A DNA stretch of 64,000 bases from Cellulomonas dongxiuzhuiae (GTDB taxonomy: Bacteria > Actinomycetota > Actinomycetes > Actinomycetales > Cellulomonadaceae). The notes under the pieces were generated by a model. That model was not told where the DNA came from, did no database searches, and worked only from the letters and a program-made list of their open reading frames with translations. Of the stretch, positions 18,336 to 27,695 are shown one piece after another (within the stretch, counting starts at the first letter, position 1; each line of letters starts with the position of its first letter). The DNA lies in NCBI RefSeq assembly GCF_018623035.1, contig NZ_CP076023.1:930001-994000 (forward strand), read 5' to 3'. A program made the translations under genes and the position numbers.

Positions 18336-19619
18336 TCAGGCGCTCGCGGTCCGGTCGCGACGTCCCGACGCCAGCACCGTCACCGCGAACACGACCGGCA
18401 CGGCCGCGCTCAGCAGCAGGCCCGCCCGCAGGCCCGTCCCCGAGTCCGGCGGGAGCGCCGACGCCAGCCCCGCCAGCGGCCCGCCGGACAGGTCCGCGAG
18501 CAGGCCCGTCCCCAGGGGCCCGAACGTGCCGCCCGCGTCGCCTGCGAGCGCGAGCACCGCGAACATGGCGGCTCCGCCGAGCGGGAACCGGGCGGACGTG
18601 AGCGAGAACGTCCCGGGCCACATCAGCGCGGTCGCGAGCCCGCAGAGCGCGCACGCGGCCAGGCTCACGACGGGCACGGACGCGGTCGCAGCGACGGCGT
18701 AGCAGGCGGCGGCGGCGATACCGGAGGCCGCGAGCAGCGGCCGCAGCGGCACGTCGTGCCCCCACAGCCCGTACGCGGCGCGGCCCAGCCCCATGAGCAG
18801 GGCGAACAGCCCCGGCCCCAGCAGGTCCCCGACCTCCTTGGGCACGCCCGTGCCCTGCTCGGCGAAGAACGACGACCACTGCGCCATCGTCAGCTCGGCC
18901 GCGCCGCCGGTGGTCATGAGGACGAGCGCGCCGAGGAACAGCGGGGTGCCGAACAGCGACCGCAGGGGCGTGCGGTGCTCGTCGGGCACGGTCGCCGGCA
19001 TCGGGACACGGAGCAGCACGGCCACGTTGACCAGGGGGACCACGGCCCACAGCACCGGCAGCAGCGGCCACAGGTCGGTGCCGAGCAGCGCGAGCAGGCC
19101 GGTGGTCAGCACGACGACCGCGAGCTGGCCCCAGCTGTAGAAGGAGTGCGCCAGCGCCATGCCGGTGGCCTTGGCCTCCGACGGGCTGGGCAGGTGCTCG
19201 ACGAGCGGAGAGACCAGCACCTCCAGCAGCCCGCCGCCGATGCCGTACACGACGACGGCGAGGCAGAGGCCCACGAAGGGCGAGGCGAGCACGAGCGGCA
19301 GGACGGCCAGCAGCACGAGCCCGAGCGCGGCGAGCACGTGCGCCAGGACCATGGGGCGCCGGTACCCGGCGCGGTCGATGGCGCGCACCGCCACGAGGTC
19401 GGTCACCAGCTGGACACCGAAGTTCAGGGCGGCCAGCGCACCGAGGTGCGTGACCGGCACGTCGAGCGACGTGTGGAACACGACGAACAGCAGCGGGGCC
19501 AGGTTGTTGACGACGGCCTGGACCACGTAGCCCGCGTGGGCGGAGCGGCGGGTGGCGGCGTACGTGAGCGACACGGCGTCCTCGGGTGGTGCGGGGGCGG
19601 GGACCGGCCACTGTCGCAC
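18336..19619 (-). CDS. Major facilitator superfamily transporter
   Basis: A 427-residue membrane protein with about twelve hydrophobic helices and a short cytoplasmic loop near the middle (R-V-P-M-P-A-T-V-P-D-E-H). The pattern G-Y-V-V-Q-A-V-V-N-N-L-A-P-L-L-F and the long helix-rich C-half resemble the FucP/FHS-like sugar symporters. No substrate-defining motif was recognised. A GTG start is assumed, and an in-frame GTG about 15 codons in is possible. It stands alone. Confidence 0.85.
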   Translation of the reverse strand: MRQWPVPAPAPPEDAVSLTYAATRRSAHAGYVVQAVVNNLAPLLFVVFHTSLDVPVTHLGALAALNFGVQLVTDLVAVRAIDRAGYRRPMVLAHVLAALGLVLLAVLPLVLASPFVGLCLAVVVYGIGGGLLEVLVSPLVEHLPSPSEAKATGMALAHSFYSWGQLAVVVLTTGLLALLGTDLWPLLPVLWAVVPLVNVAVLLRVPMPATVPDEHRTPLRSLFGTPLFLGALVLMTTGGAAELTMAQWSSFFAEQGTGVPKEVGDLLGPGLFALLMGLGRAAYGLWGHDVPLRPLLAASGIAAAACYAVAATASVPVVSLAACALCGLATALMWPGTFSLTSARFPLGGAAMFAVLALAGDAGGTFGPLGTGLLADLSGGPLAGLASALPPDSGTGLRAGLLLSAAVPVVFAVTVLASGRRDRTASA

Positions 19620-19680
19620 GCGGCCACCGACGCCTGACGCACGCGTCTCGCAGGGCGCACCCGCGGGCAGCGGGGTGCGG

Positions 19681-20283
19681 TCAGTGCGTGGGCCGTGCCG
19701 TCCCCTGGGACATCCGGTCGATCCACGCGAGCGCGAGCGCCGAGACGACGAAGGCCAGGTGGATGAGCGTCTGCCACATCATCGTCTCGCCCGTCACGTG
19801 CCCGACGGACGACTCGATGAAGGTCCGCAGCAGGTGGATCGAGGAGATGCCGATGATCGACATCGCCAGCTTCGTCTTGAGCACGTTGGCGTTGACGTGG
19901 CTGAGCCACTCCGGCTGGTCGGGGTGCCCGTCCAGCCGCATGCGGGACACGAACGTCTCGTAGCCGCCGATGATCACCATGATCAGCAGGTTCGAGATCA
20001 TCACGACGTCGACCAGGCCCAGGACGATGAGCATGGTGGTGGCCTCGGTGCCGAAGTCGGCCATCGCGGCGACCTCGTGCCCGAAGATCGCGAAGTCGAT
20101 GAGGTGCCACAGCTCCTTGAGGAACTGCCACACGTAGACGATCTGCGCGACGATCAGCCCGAGGTACAGCGGCAGCTGCAACCAGCGGGAGAAGAAGATC
20201 AGCGACGACACGGACTGCCGGTAGGGGCGGTCGACGGGGGCGTTCTCGACGGTCGGGGTGGTCACGCTGGGGGACGACGTCAC
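19681..20283 (-). CDS. UPF0114 (YqhA/TIGR00645) membrane protein
   Basis: A 200-residue inner-membrane protein. The family opening [18 protein letters not shown] is seen near residue 30. Four hydrophobic helices lie about 36-55, 82-108, 140-160 and 168-190. The family is widespread and its function unknown. It starts with GTG and is transcribed away from glmU. Confidence 0.85.
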   Translation of the reverse strand: MTSSPSVTTPTVENAPVDRPYRQSVSSLIFFSRWLQLPLYLGLIVAQIVYVWQFLKELWHLIDFAIFGHEVAAMADFGTEATTMLIVLGLVDVVMISNLLIMVIIGGYETFVSRMRLDGHPDQPEWLSHVNANVLKTKLAMSIIGISSIHLLRTFIESSVGHVTGETMMWQTLIHLAFVVSALALAWIDRMSQGTARPTH

Positions 20284-20502
20284 GGGTGTTCCTCGCTGGC
20301 TGGGTGGGGGCCGGGCTCACGGGCCGTGCCGGTGGGGTCGTGGCCCGTCGACGACGGCGAGAACAGAACGCCTGACCGGGGCCGCCGGTTCCCCGGCGCC
20401 CGGTGTGAGCCGGCGCACGTCCCCGCGACGGGGGAGCGGTCCGTGCCGTGCGCCACGCCGTCGGTGCCGGGCGGGCCGCGCCGTCCGCCCGTGCGGCAGC
20501 GG

Positions 20503-20508
20503 TAGAGT
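20503..20508 (+). promoter_or_regulatory. Candidate -10 box for glmU-prs
   Basis: TAGAGT matches TANNNT and lies 57 nt upstream of the glmU GTG. It is in the 282-nt gap (20284-20565) between the divergent UPF0114 and glmU genes, which otherwise shows nothing recognisable. Confidence 0.4.
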
Positions 20509-20565
20509 CCCATCACGGCAGAACCACCGCCCGTAGCCGGGCAGATCCGCGAGGAGCACCCACTG

Positions 20566-22230
20566 GTGACCGTCCGCCCAGCCGCCGTCGTCGTCCTCGC
20601 AGCGGGTGAGGGCACCCGCATGCGCTCCTCCGTCCCGAAGGTCCTGCATCGCCTCGGGGGTCGCAGCATGGTCGGCCACGCGCTGGCCACCGCCCGTGCG
20701 CTCGAGCCGCAGCGTGTCGCCGTCGTCGTCCGCCACGAGCGCGACGCCGTGGCCGCGCACGTCCTGGAGACGGACCCGGACGTGCTGCTCGTCGACCAGG
20801 ACGACATCCCCGGCACCGGCCGCGCCGTGCAGGTCGCGATGTCCGCGCTGGACGCGGCCGCGCAGGCCGCCACCGCCGACGCCGCGACGGGGCCCGACGT
20901 GGCCGGCGCCGCCGCCGAGTCGGTGCTCGCGGGCGCCGTCGTCGTCGTGGCCGGTGACGTGCCGCTGCTGGACGCCGGGACGCTGCGGGAGCTGCTGGCG
21001 GCCCACGCCGCCGACGGCAACGCCGTGACGGTCCTCACCACCGAGGTCCCCGAGCCCACCGGCTACGGGCGCATCCTGCGCGAGCCGGGCACGGGCGACG
21101 TGCTCGGCATCGTCGAGGAGAAGGACGCGAGCCAGGAGCAGCGTGCGATCACCGAGATCAACACCTCGGTGTACGTGTTCGACGGGGCCGTGCTGCGCTC
21201 GGCGCTGGCCCGCCTCGGCCGCGACAACGCGCAGGGCGAGGTCTACCTGACCGACGTGCTCGCGATCGCGCGCGGCGACGGGGGCCACGTGCGCGCGCTG
21301 CGCACCGACGACCGGCTGAGCGTCGAGGGCGTCAACGACCGCGTCCAGCTCGCGGTGCTGCGCGCCGAGCTCAACCGCCGCCTGCTCGAGGACTGGATGC
21401 GCGAGGGCGTGACGGTCGTGGACCCGGCGTCCACGTGGGTCGACGTCGACGTCGAGCTCGCGCGCGACGTGACCCTGCTGCCGGGCACCCAGCTGCACGG
21501 CGCGACGGTCGTCGGCGAGGGCGCGACGGTCGGGCCGGACACCACGCTGACCGACGTCGAGGTCGGGGCGCGCGCGACCGTGGTCCGCACGCACGGCTCG
21601 CTGTCGGTCGTCGGCGAGGGCGCCACGGTCGGACCGTTCGCGTACCTGCGGCCCGGCACGGACCTGGGCGCGGACGGCAAGATCGGCACCTTCGTCGAGA
21701 CGAAGAACGCACAGATCGGCACCGGCTCGAAGATCCCGCACCTGTCGTACGTCGGTGACGCGACGATCGGCGAGCACTCGAACATCGGCGCCGCGTCGGT
21801 GACGGTGAACTTCGACGGCGTCAACAAGCACCGCACGGTCATCGGCTCCCACGCGCGCACGGGCTCGGACAACATGTTCGTCGCCCCCGTCGTCGTCGGT
21901 GACGGCGCGTACACGGGTGCCGGCACGGTCGTGCGCCGCGACGTGCCGCCGGGCGCGCTGGCCGTCAGCGCCGGCTCGCAGCGCAACATCGAGGGCTGGG
22001 TGGCCCGCTCGCGGGCCGGCACACCCGCCGCCGAGGCCGCCGCACGGGCGCGCGGCACGCGCGACGTCGCCGGCCTGTCGCCGCAGGCGCGCGCCGAGCT
22101 CGAGCGTGCCGCCACGGCGGCCGTCCCCGTGACGCCGCCCCCGAGCCTGCCCGGTCAGCCGGCGCAGCTCGACGACCCGACGGACACCCCCGCGGGCAGC
22201 ACCACGACCGAGGACGGCAAGCAGCGATGA
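20566..22230 (+). CDS. glmU: Bifunctional N-acetylglucosamine-1-phosphate uridyltransferase / glucosamine-1-phosphate acetyltransferase
   Basis: Makes UDP-GlcNAc for peptidoglycan and EPS. The 554-residue protein has an N-terminal nucleotidyltransferase (about 5-260) with L-A-A-G-E-G-T-R-M and the catalytic Lys of P-K-V-L-H, plus G-D-V-P-L-L. A left-handed beta-helix acetyltransferase (about 265-485) follows with [10 protein letters not shown] and N-F-D-G-V-N-K. The tail after about 485 is low-complexity and longer than in E. coli (456 residues in total). A ribosome binding site GAGGAG precedes the GTG. The stop overlaps prs by ATGA, the standard glmU-prs pair. Confidence 0.97.
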   Translation: MTVRPAAVVVLAAGEGTRMRSSVPKVLHRLGGRSMVGHALATARALEPQRVAVVVRHERDAVAAHVLETDPDVLLVDQDDIPGTGRAVQVAMSALDAAAQAATADAATGPDVAGAAAESVLAGAVVVVAGDVPLLDAGTLRELLAAHAADGNAVTVLTTEVPEPTGYGRILREPGTGDVLGIVEEKDASQEQRAITEINTSVYVFDGAVLRSALARLGRDNAQGEVYLTDVLAIARGDGGHVRALRTDDRLSVEGVNDRVQLAVLRAELNRRLLEDWMREGVTVVDPASTWVDVDVELARDVTLLPGTQLHGATVVGEGATVGPDTTLTDVEVGARATVVRTHGSLSVVGEGATVGPFAYLRPGTDLGADGKIGTFVETKNAQIGTGSKIPHLSYVGDATIGEHSNIGAASVTVNFDGVNKHRTVIGSHARTGSDNMFVAPVVVGDGAYTGAGTVVRRDVPPGALAVSAGSQRNIEGWVARSRAGTPAAEAAARARGTRDVAGLSPQARAELERAATAAVPVTPPPSLPGQPAQLDDPTDTPAGSTTTEDGKQR

Positions 22231-23210
22231 CCGGCATCATCAGCCACGACGGGGAGAAGCGCCTCGTCCTGACGACGGGCCGCGCGCACCCCGAGCTCGC
22301 GCAGGACGTCGCCGAGGCGCTCGGCATCGAGCTGCTCCCGACCACCGCGTACGACTTCGCCAACGGCGAGATCTACGTGCGGTTCGGGGAGTCGGTGCGC
22401 GGCGCCGACGCGTTCGTCCTGCAGTCGCACTGCTCGCCCATCAACCAGTGGATGATGGAGCAGCTCCTCATGGTCGACGCGCTCAAGCGCGCGTCCGCCA
22501 AGACGATCACCGTGATCGCGCCGTTCTACCCCTACGCCCGGCAGGACAAGAAGCACCGCGGGCGCGAGCCGATCTCCGCGCGCCTCATGGCCGACCTGTT
22601 CAAGACCGCCGGGGCCGACCGCATCATGAGCGTCGACCTGCACGCGGCGCAGACGCAGGGCTTCTTCGACGGGCCGGTCGACCACCTGTGGGCGCAGCCG
22701 ATCCTCGTCGAGTACGTGCGCACGCGCGTCGACACGACGAACGTCACGGTCGTGTCGCCCGACGCGGGCCGCATCCGGGTCGCGGAGCAGTGGGCCGCGA
22801 AGCTGGGCGGTGGCCCGCTCGCCTTCGTGCACAAGACGCGTGACATCCGCAGCCCCAACAAGGCCGTCGCGAACCGCGTCGTCGGCGACGTCGAGGGCAA
22901 GAGCTGCGTGATCGTCGACGACCTCATCGACACCGCGGGGACGATCAGCGGTGCGGTGCGCGTCGTCCTCGAGGCCGGGGCCAAGGACGTCATCGTCGCC
23001 GCGACGCACGGCGTGCTGTCCGATCCCGCGGTCGAGCGGCTGCAGGCCTGCGGTGCGCGCGAGGTCATCATCACCGACACGCTGCCGATCGCCGAGGAGA
23101 ACCGGTTCCCGCAGCTCACGGTGCTGTCGATCGCACCGCTGCTCGCACGGGCCATACGCGAGGTCTTCGACGACGGCTCGGTGACGTCCCTCTTCGACGG
23201 CAACGCCTGA
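22227..23210 (+). CDS. prs: Ribose-phosphate pyrophosphokinase (PRPP synthetase)
   Basis: Makes PRPP from ribose-5-phosphate and ATP for nucleotides, His, Trp and cell-wall arabinose donors. The 327-residue class I enzyme has Y-A-R-Q-D-K-K near residue 100, the flexible loop, [13 protein letters not shown], and the PRPP-binding loop [12 protein letters not shown]. The ATG overlaps the glmU stop by 4 nt, so translation is coupled. Confidence 0.97.
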   Translation: MTGIISHDGEKRLVLTTGRAHPELAQDVAEALGIELLPTTAYDFANGEIYVRFGESVRGADAFVLQSHCSPINQWMMEQLLMVDALKRASAKTITVIAPFYPYARQDKKHRGREPISARLMADLFKTAGADRIMSVDLHAAQTQGFFDGPVDHLWAQPILVEYVRTRVDTTNVTVVSPDAGRIRVAEQWAAKLGGGPLAFVHKTRDIRSPNKAVANRVVGDVEGKSCVIVDDLIDTAGTISGAVRVVLEAGAKDVIVAATHGVLSDPAVERLQACGAREVIITDTLPIAEENRFPQLTVLSIAPLLARAIREVFDDGSVTSLFDGNA

Positions 23211-23211
23211 C

Positions 23212-23889
23212 ATGGGCCGCGCCGGCCACGACGACCGCCCCCGCGGCGGCGTGACCGTGCGCGGCTGCGGGGCGGCCGACGCCGTGCCGGACGTCGTCGT
23301 GGCCGACCTGGCGACCGAGGTCCGCGCCGACGACGTCAGCACGGCGCTGCGCGAGGCCACGGCCGCGCTCGCCGCCGTGCGCACGGCCCTGCGCGACGCG
23401 GGCGTCGAGGACCGCGCGGTGCGCACGGGCACGACGTCGACGTGGACCGAGCAGACCGGCGCCGACGGTGACGCGCTGCGCGTCGTCGCACGGCTGGGGT
23501 TGGCTGTCACCCTGCGCGACGTCGCCGCCGCCGGCGACGTGATCGGCAGCGCCGTGACGGCCGGCGGCTCGCCCGTGCGGCTCGGTGGTCTGCGCCTCGT
23601 CGTGAGCGACCCGGCCGCGGCGCAGGTCCGGGCACGGGAGGCCGCGTGGCAGGACGCGGCGGCAAAGGCCGCGCACCTCGCGGAGCTGGCGGGACGCACG
23701 CTCGGCGCGGTCCTGCGGGTGGACGAGGACGAGCCGCGCGGCGCCGCGCCGCTCTTCGCCCGGTCCGCGGCGGCCGACGCGTTCACGGTCCCGGTCGAGC
23801 CGGGGGAGCAGACGGTCCAGGCGGCCGTCACCGTCCGGTGGGCCTGGGCGCCGACGCCGGGGTTCGAGCCGGACGCCGCCGTCCGGTAG
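23212..23889 (+). CDS. SIMPL-domain (DUF541) protein
   Basis: A 225-residue protein with the SIMPL/DUF541 pattern: V-T-V-R-G-C-G-A-A-D-A-V-P-D at the start (family usually V-x-G-x-G), the central A-L-R-D-A-G-V-E-D-R-A-V-R-T, and a C-terminal T-V-P-V-E-P-G-E-Q-T-V-Q-A-A-V-T-V-R-W. Most members are periplasmic or surface proteins with a signal peptide; none is evident here, so it may be cytoplasmic. It starts 1 nt after prs. Function unknown. Confidence 0.75.
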   Translation: MGRAGHDDRPRGGVTVRGCGAADAVPDVVVADLATEVRADDVSTALREATAALAAVRTALRDAGVEDRAVRTGTTSTWTEQTGADGDALRVVARLGLAVTLRDVAAAGDVIGSAVTAGGSPVRLGGLRLVVSDPAAAQVRAREAAWQDAAAKAAHLAELAGRTLGAVLRVDEDEPRGAAPLFARSAAADAFTVPVEPGEQTVQAAVTVRWAWAPTPGFEPDAAVR

Positions 23890-23892
23890 GAT
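23887..23892 (+). promoter_or_regulatory. Candidate -10 box for rplY
   Basis: TAGGAT overlaps the stop codon of the SIMPL gene and implies a leader of about 230 nt before rplY. The first part of the leader has a small CCTC/GAGG stem (about 23903-23913). No known leader family was recognised. Confidence 0.45.
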
Positions 23893-24126
23893 CACCAGGT
23901 TGCCTCGGCGAGGGACGACGGACGGTCGAACCGGAAGCACCATCTCCGGCGGGGCCCCCGGCTCCGTGATCGACTGGGTGGTCGCCTCCGCGTGCCCGTC
24001 CTGCGTCCCGCGTCGAGGCCACCGGGCCACGTGCCCGCACCACCCAGGGGCCACCGCCCACGGGGCAGCACGCCAGACCAGCGCCCGCGCACCACCGCGG
24101 AGCCACGCCACGCCTGAGGAGCACCA

Positions 24127-24753
24127 GTGTCCGAGATCAAGCTCGCCGCCGCCGCCCGCACCGAGTTCGGCAAGGGCGCCGCGCGCCGTCTGCGCCGCGC
24201 GAACCAGGTCCCCGCCGTCCTGTACGGGCACGGCACGGACCCCCTGCACGTCGCCCTGCCGGGCCACGAGACGATGCTCGCGCTCAAGCACTCCAACGCG
24301 CTGTACTCGATCGAGCTCGACGGCACGTCGACCCTCGCGATCGTCAAGGACGTCCAGCGCGACGTCGTCCGCCAGGTCATCGAGCACGTCGACCTGCTCA
24401 TCGTGAGGAAGGGCGAGAAGGTCTCCGTCGACGTGCAGGTGCACATCGTCGGCGAGTCCGCGCCCGGCACGATCCACGTCGTCGAGACGCAGAACCTGTT
24501 CCTCGAGGCCGAGGCCACGCGCCTGCCGCAGTCCGTCGAGGTCTCGATCGAGGGCCTGGCTGACGGCGCGGTCATCACTGCCGGCGACGTCGTCCTCCCC
24601 GACGGCGCGACGCTCATGGGCGACCCCGACGTCACGGTCGTCACCATCAGCGTGCCGCAGGCGTCGGCCGCCGACGTCGCCGCCGAGGAGGCCGCGAGCG
24701 ACCTCGCCGCGACCCAGTCGGCCGCGTCGGCCGCAGCCGCCGAGAAGGCCTGA
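24127..24753 (+). CDS. rplY: 50S ribosomal protein L25/general stress protein Ctc
   Basis: Binds 5S rRNA in the large subunit. The 208-residue protein is the long (CTC/TL5) form. The L25 domain (about 1-92) has [13 protein letters not shown] and V-P-A-V-L-Y-G, and the beta-rich TL5 C-domain (about 95-185) has P-Q-S-V-E-V-S-I. An Ala-rich tail ends it. GTG start with AGGAG upstream. It is followed by pth, the usual actinobacterial pair. Confidence 0.95.
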   Translation: MSEIKLAAAARTEFGKGAARRLRRANQVPAVLYGHGTDPLHVALPGHETMLALKHSNALYSIELDGTSTLAIVKDVQRDVVRQVIEHVDLLIVRKGEKVSVDVQVHIVGESAPGTIHVVETQNLFLEAEATRLPQSVEVSIEGLADGAVITAGDVVLPDGATLMGDPDVTVVTISVPQASAADVAAEEAASDLAATQSAASAAAAEKA

Positions 24754-24772
24754 CCTTCCCGCAGCACGTCCC

Positions 24773-24804
24773 GACGCCCGGTACCGTCCACGGTGCCGGG
24801 CGTC
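24773..24804 (+). terminator. Hairpin between rplY and pth
   Basis: 14-bp arms (GACGCCCGGTACCG with CGGTGCCGGGCGTC, one wobble) close on a 4-nt loop 20 nt after the rplY stop. It is a likely terminator or attenuator before pth. Confidence 0.55.
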
Positions 24805-24859
24805 GTCGTGCGTCCGTCCTGCCGCCCGCCGGCGCCCCCGCACCCTGGAGGACCCCCTC

Positions 24860-25480
24860 GTGAGCGACGCCCCCTGGCTCGTGGTCGGCCTCGGCAACCC
24901 CGGTGCGCAGTACGCCGGGAACCGGCACAACGTCGGCCAGATGGTGCTCGACGAGCTCGCACGGCGGGCCGGCGTGACGTTCGCCTCGCGGGGCGGCGGC
25001 CTGCTCGGCCGTCGCCCGCAGGCCGCGACCGCCGACGCGCGCCTCGGCACCCTGCCCGGCGGCGTCCCCGGCCCCCGCGTGGTCCTGGCCAAGCCCACCA
25101 CCTACATGAACGTCTCGGGCGGACCCGTCGCGGCGCTGGCCCGGTACCACGACGTCCCGCCCGAGCGGGTCGTCGTCGTCCACGACGAGCTCGACATCCC
25201 GTTCGCCGACGTCCGGCTCAAGCGGGGCGGCGGGGAGGGCGGGCACAACGGCCTGCGTGACACGACGAAGGCCCTGGGCACCAAGGACTACGTGCGCGTC
25301 CGCGTGGGTGTCGGGCGGCCGCCGGGGCGGCAGGACCCCGCCGACTTCGTCCTCAAGGACTTCTCCGGTCCCGAGCGCAAGGACCTGCCCTGGCTCGTGG
25401 ACCGTGCCGCGGACGCCGTGGAGGCGGTCGTGACCGACGGGCTCGAGGCGGCGCAGCTGAGGTTCCACACCAAGGCCTGA
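24860..25480 (+). CDS. pth: Peptidyl-tRNA hydrolase
   Basis: Releases peptides from prematurely dissociated peptidyl-tRNA. The 206-residue protein has the family start [12 protein letters not shown], the catalytic His23 in N-R-H-N-V-G, K-P-T-T-Y-M-N and H-D-E-L-D near 105, and [11 protein letters not shown]. The GTG start has CTGGAGGA upstream. It is the last housekeeping gene before the EPS locus. Confidence 0.96.
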   Translation: MSDAPWLVVGLGNPGAQYAGNRHNVGQMVLDELARRAGVTFASRGGGLLGRRPQAATADARLGTLPGGVPGPRVVLAKPTTYMNVSGGPVAALARYHDVPPERVVVVHDELDIPFADVRLKRGGGEGGHNGLRDTTKALGTKDYVRVRVGVGRPPGRQDPADFVLKDFSGPERKDLPWLVDRAADAVEAVVTDGLEAAQLRFHTKA

Positions 25481-25495
25481 GGACCACCCCGGACG

Positions 25496-25602
25496 TTCAC
25501 CCGACCGTCGACCCGCCGTCACCCGCACGCCTCCGCGGCGATGCGCGGATGGGGTGAAATCGGGCACAAAGGTGTGAATCTCCCGAAATCGCCGTATAGC
25601 CT
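25496..25602 (+). promoter_or_regulatory. Promoter region of the EPS initiating-transferase gene
   Basis: This 161-nt gap (25481-25641) is less GC-rich than its surroundings. TAGCCT (25597-25602) is a -10 candidate, with a weak TGTGAA 18 nt upstream. TTCACCCG (25496-25503) and the related GGGTGAAA (25552-25559) belong to the motif family recurring through the EPS locus. Confidence 0.45.
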
Positions 25603-25641
25603 CCTTTTGGCACCAGGAGCAAGGGCGGCAACGGGGGAGAG

Positions 25642-27171
25642 ATGACACTGACGACGGGCCGGGAGGCGGAGCTCGACGACGGGGTCGCGGAGCGCCGGGG
25701 GCGTGCGCTCGAACCGCGGCGCTCCTGGGCGTCCTCGGAGCCGTTCGTCAGACGCCCCACCCGCGAGAACTCGGACCCCGCGATCCGCTCCGTCGCCTGG
25801 GCGGCGGTCAGTCGCCGGTACAGCCTGGTCGCCGTGCTGCTCGACATGCTGGTGGCGCTCCTCGTGGGGGTCTCGGTCATGGGCCCCGCGTACGGCCTGC
25901 TGACGGCCGCTCGCCTCGCCTGCGGCGGCGCGGCCCTGTTCGTCGCGCTCGTCGGGGTCTCCGGCGGCTACCGCAGGAGCGCGGCGGGCGACGGACCGGG
26001 GGAGTTCCAGGCCCTGCTGCGCGCCACCGCTGCCACGGTCCTCATCCTCATGACGATGGGCTACGTGCTGCGCGTGCCCGTGCCGCGCGGCTACGTGCTG
26101 ATCGGCGTGCCCGTCACGCTCGTGATCTGCTGGGTCGGGCGGCACATGGAGCGCCGCCACCTGCACAGGCTGCGGATGCAGGGCGAGGGCACGATGCGCA
26201 CGGTCGTGGTCGGTGACGAGGTGTCGGCCGCCGGCGTCGTGCGCAACATCGCCGCCGTCCCGCACCACGGCTACCGGATCGACGGGGTGTGCGTGCCCTC
26301 GGTCGGCACGGCGACCACGGTCGCCGGCGTCCCTGTGCTCGGTGCGGTGGCCGACGTCGTGCAGGTGACCGTCGACCGCGGAGCGGACGTCGTGCTGGTC
26401 ACCGGGACGTGCCTCAGCGGTGACGCGCTGCGCCGCCTGTCGTGGGCGCTGTCCCGGGCCGGCGCCCAGCTCGTGGTCGTCCCGGACATCGTCGAGGTCG
26501 GGGCGCCGCGGCTGACCGTGCGCCCGACCGCCGGTCTCTCGCTGCTCGAGGTGCAGGTCGCCTCCCCCCGCCCGCGCCTGGTGATCAAGCAGGTCCTCGA
26601 CGTCACGCTCGCCGGGCTCGCGCTCCTCGTGCTCGCGCCGATGCTCGGCCTCGCGGCGCTGCTCGTGGCCGTGACGTCCCCGGGCGGAGCGATCTACCGG
26701 CAGGTCCGGGTGGGCCAGGACGGCACGCAGTTCGTCATGTACAAGCTCCGCACGATGTACCGCGACGCCGACGAGCGTCGCGCGGCACTCCTCGCGTCGG
26801 GGACCCACGACGGCGTCCTGTTCAAGATGTCCGACGACCCGCGGGTCACCCCCGTCGGGCGGGTGCTGCGCCGCTTCTCGATCGACGAGCTGCCGCAGCT
26901 GGTCAACATCATCAAGGGCGACATGGCGCTGGTCGGGCCGCGGCCGCCGCTGCTCGAGGAGGTCGAGGCGTACCACGACTCCGTGCACCGGCGGCTGCAC
27001 GTCAAGCCCGGCCTCACCGGTCTGTGGCAGGTCAGCGGCCGCTCGGACCTGGACTGGGAGGAGTCCGTGCGGCTCGACCTGCGGTACGTCGACAACTGGT
27101 CGGTGTCGATGGACCTGCTGATCCTCTGGAAGACGGGTCGTGCGGTCCTCAGCGGTGCCGGGGCCTACTGA
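25642..27171 (+). CDS. Exopolysaccharide polyprenyl glycosylphosphotransferase (initiating sugar-phosphate transferase)
   Basis: Transfers the first sugar-1-phosphate to undecaprenyl phosphate to start the EPS repeat unit. The 509-residue WcaJ/CpsE-like protein has four N-terminal membrane helices (about 60-175) and a CoA-binding-like Rossmann region (about 190-290). A fifth helix (about 310-338) precedes the catalytic bacterial sugar transferase domain, with Y-K-L-R-T-M, D-E-L-P-Q-L-V-N-I-I-K-G-D-M, G-P-R-P and K-P-G-L-T-G-L-W-Q. Ribosome binding site GGGGGAGAG. The sugar cannot be told from sequence. It leads the EPS locus, 80 nt before the next gene. Confidence 0.93.
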   Translation: MTLTTGREAELDDGVAERRGRALEPRRSWASSEPFVRRPTRENSDPAIRSVAWAAVSRRYSLVAVLLDMLVALLVGVSVMGPAYGLLTAARLACGGAALFVALVGVSGGYRRSAAGDGPGEFQALLRATAATVLILMTMGYVLRVPVPRGYVLIGVPVTLVICWVGRHMERRHLHRLRMQGEGTMRTVVVGDEVSAAGVVRNIAAVPHHGYRIDGVCVPSVGTATTVAGVPVLGAVADVVQVTVDRGADVVLVTGTCLSGDALRRLSWALSRAGAQLVVVPDIVEVGAPRLTVRPTAGLSLLEVQVASPRPRLVIKQVLDVTLAGLALLVLAPMLGLAALLVAVTSPGGAIYRQVRVGQDGTQFVMYKLRTMYRDADERRAALLASGTHDGVLFKMSDDPRVTPVGRVLRRFSIDELPQLVNIIKGDMALVGPRPPLLEEVEAYHDSVHRRLHVKPGLTGLWQVSGRSDLDWEESVRLDLRYVDNWSVSMDLLILWKTGRAVLSGAGAY

Positions 27172-27251
27172 CCGACCTGGACGTGCACGACCAGCAGTGC
27201 GGCGCGACGGCGGGCCGCTCCCCCCGTGAGCGCTAGTGCAAGGAGCAGCTG

Positions 27252-27695
27252 ATGAGCAACCTGACGATCGTCGGGTACGTCCCGGGCGGTTTCGACATGC
27301 TGCACATCGGGCACCTGAACATCCTGCGGGCGGCGCGAGAGCGCTGCGACCGGCTCGTCGTCGGCGTGGCCGTCGACGAGTCGCTCGTCGCGATGAAGGG
27401 CCGTCCGCCGGTGATCCCGCACGAGGAGCGCATGGAGCTCGTGGCGAGCCTGCGGTTCGTCGACGAGGTCGTGCCCGACCACGCCCAGGACAAGCGCGTC
27501 GCCTGGCGCGCGCACCCGTTCGACGTGCTGTTCAAGGGTGACGACTGGGCGGGGAGCGAGAAGGGCGAGCGGCTGGAGCGCGAGATGGCCGAGGTCGGCG
27601 CGCGCGTCGTGTACCTGCCGTACACGCCGTCCACGTCGTCGACGATGCTCCGGGAGTTCCTCGTGTCGGGTGCGGCGCGCGAGGGTGCGGCGTGA
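27252..27695 (+). CDS. TagD-like cytidylyltransferase (glycerol-3-phosphate cytidylyltransferase family)
   Basis: Would activate an alcohol phosphate with CTP to give a CDP-alcohol. The 147-residue protein has G-G-F-D-M-L-H-I-G-H (HIGH at 18-21), K-G-R-P-P-V-I, and S-T-S-S-T near residue 127 in place of the R-T-x-G-I-S-T-T signature of TagD. Length matches GCT enzymes (about 130). It is coupled (GTGA) to the next gene and lies one gene before a CDP-alcohol phosphatidyltransferase, a likely partner. CDP-glycerol is the conventional guess, but the changed signature leaves the alcohol open. Confidence 0.85.
   Translation: MSNLTIVGYVPGGFDMLHIGHLNILRAARERCDRLVVGVAVDESLVAMKGRPPVIPHEERMELVASLRFVDEVVPDHAQDKRVAWRAHPFDVLFKGDDWAGSEKGERLEREMAEVGARVVYLPYTPSTSSTMLREFLVSGAAREGAA

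Noticed and set aside
23890..24126. A small gene or known leader RNA before rplY
   Set aside because: No frame with a start, ribosome binding site and protein-like composition; no recognised RNA family, only a small stem and a -10 candidate.
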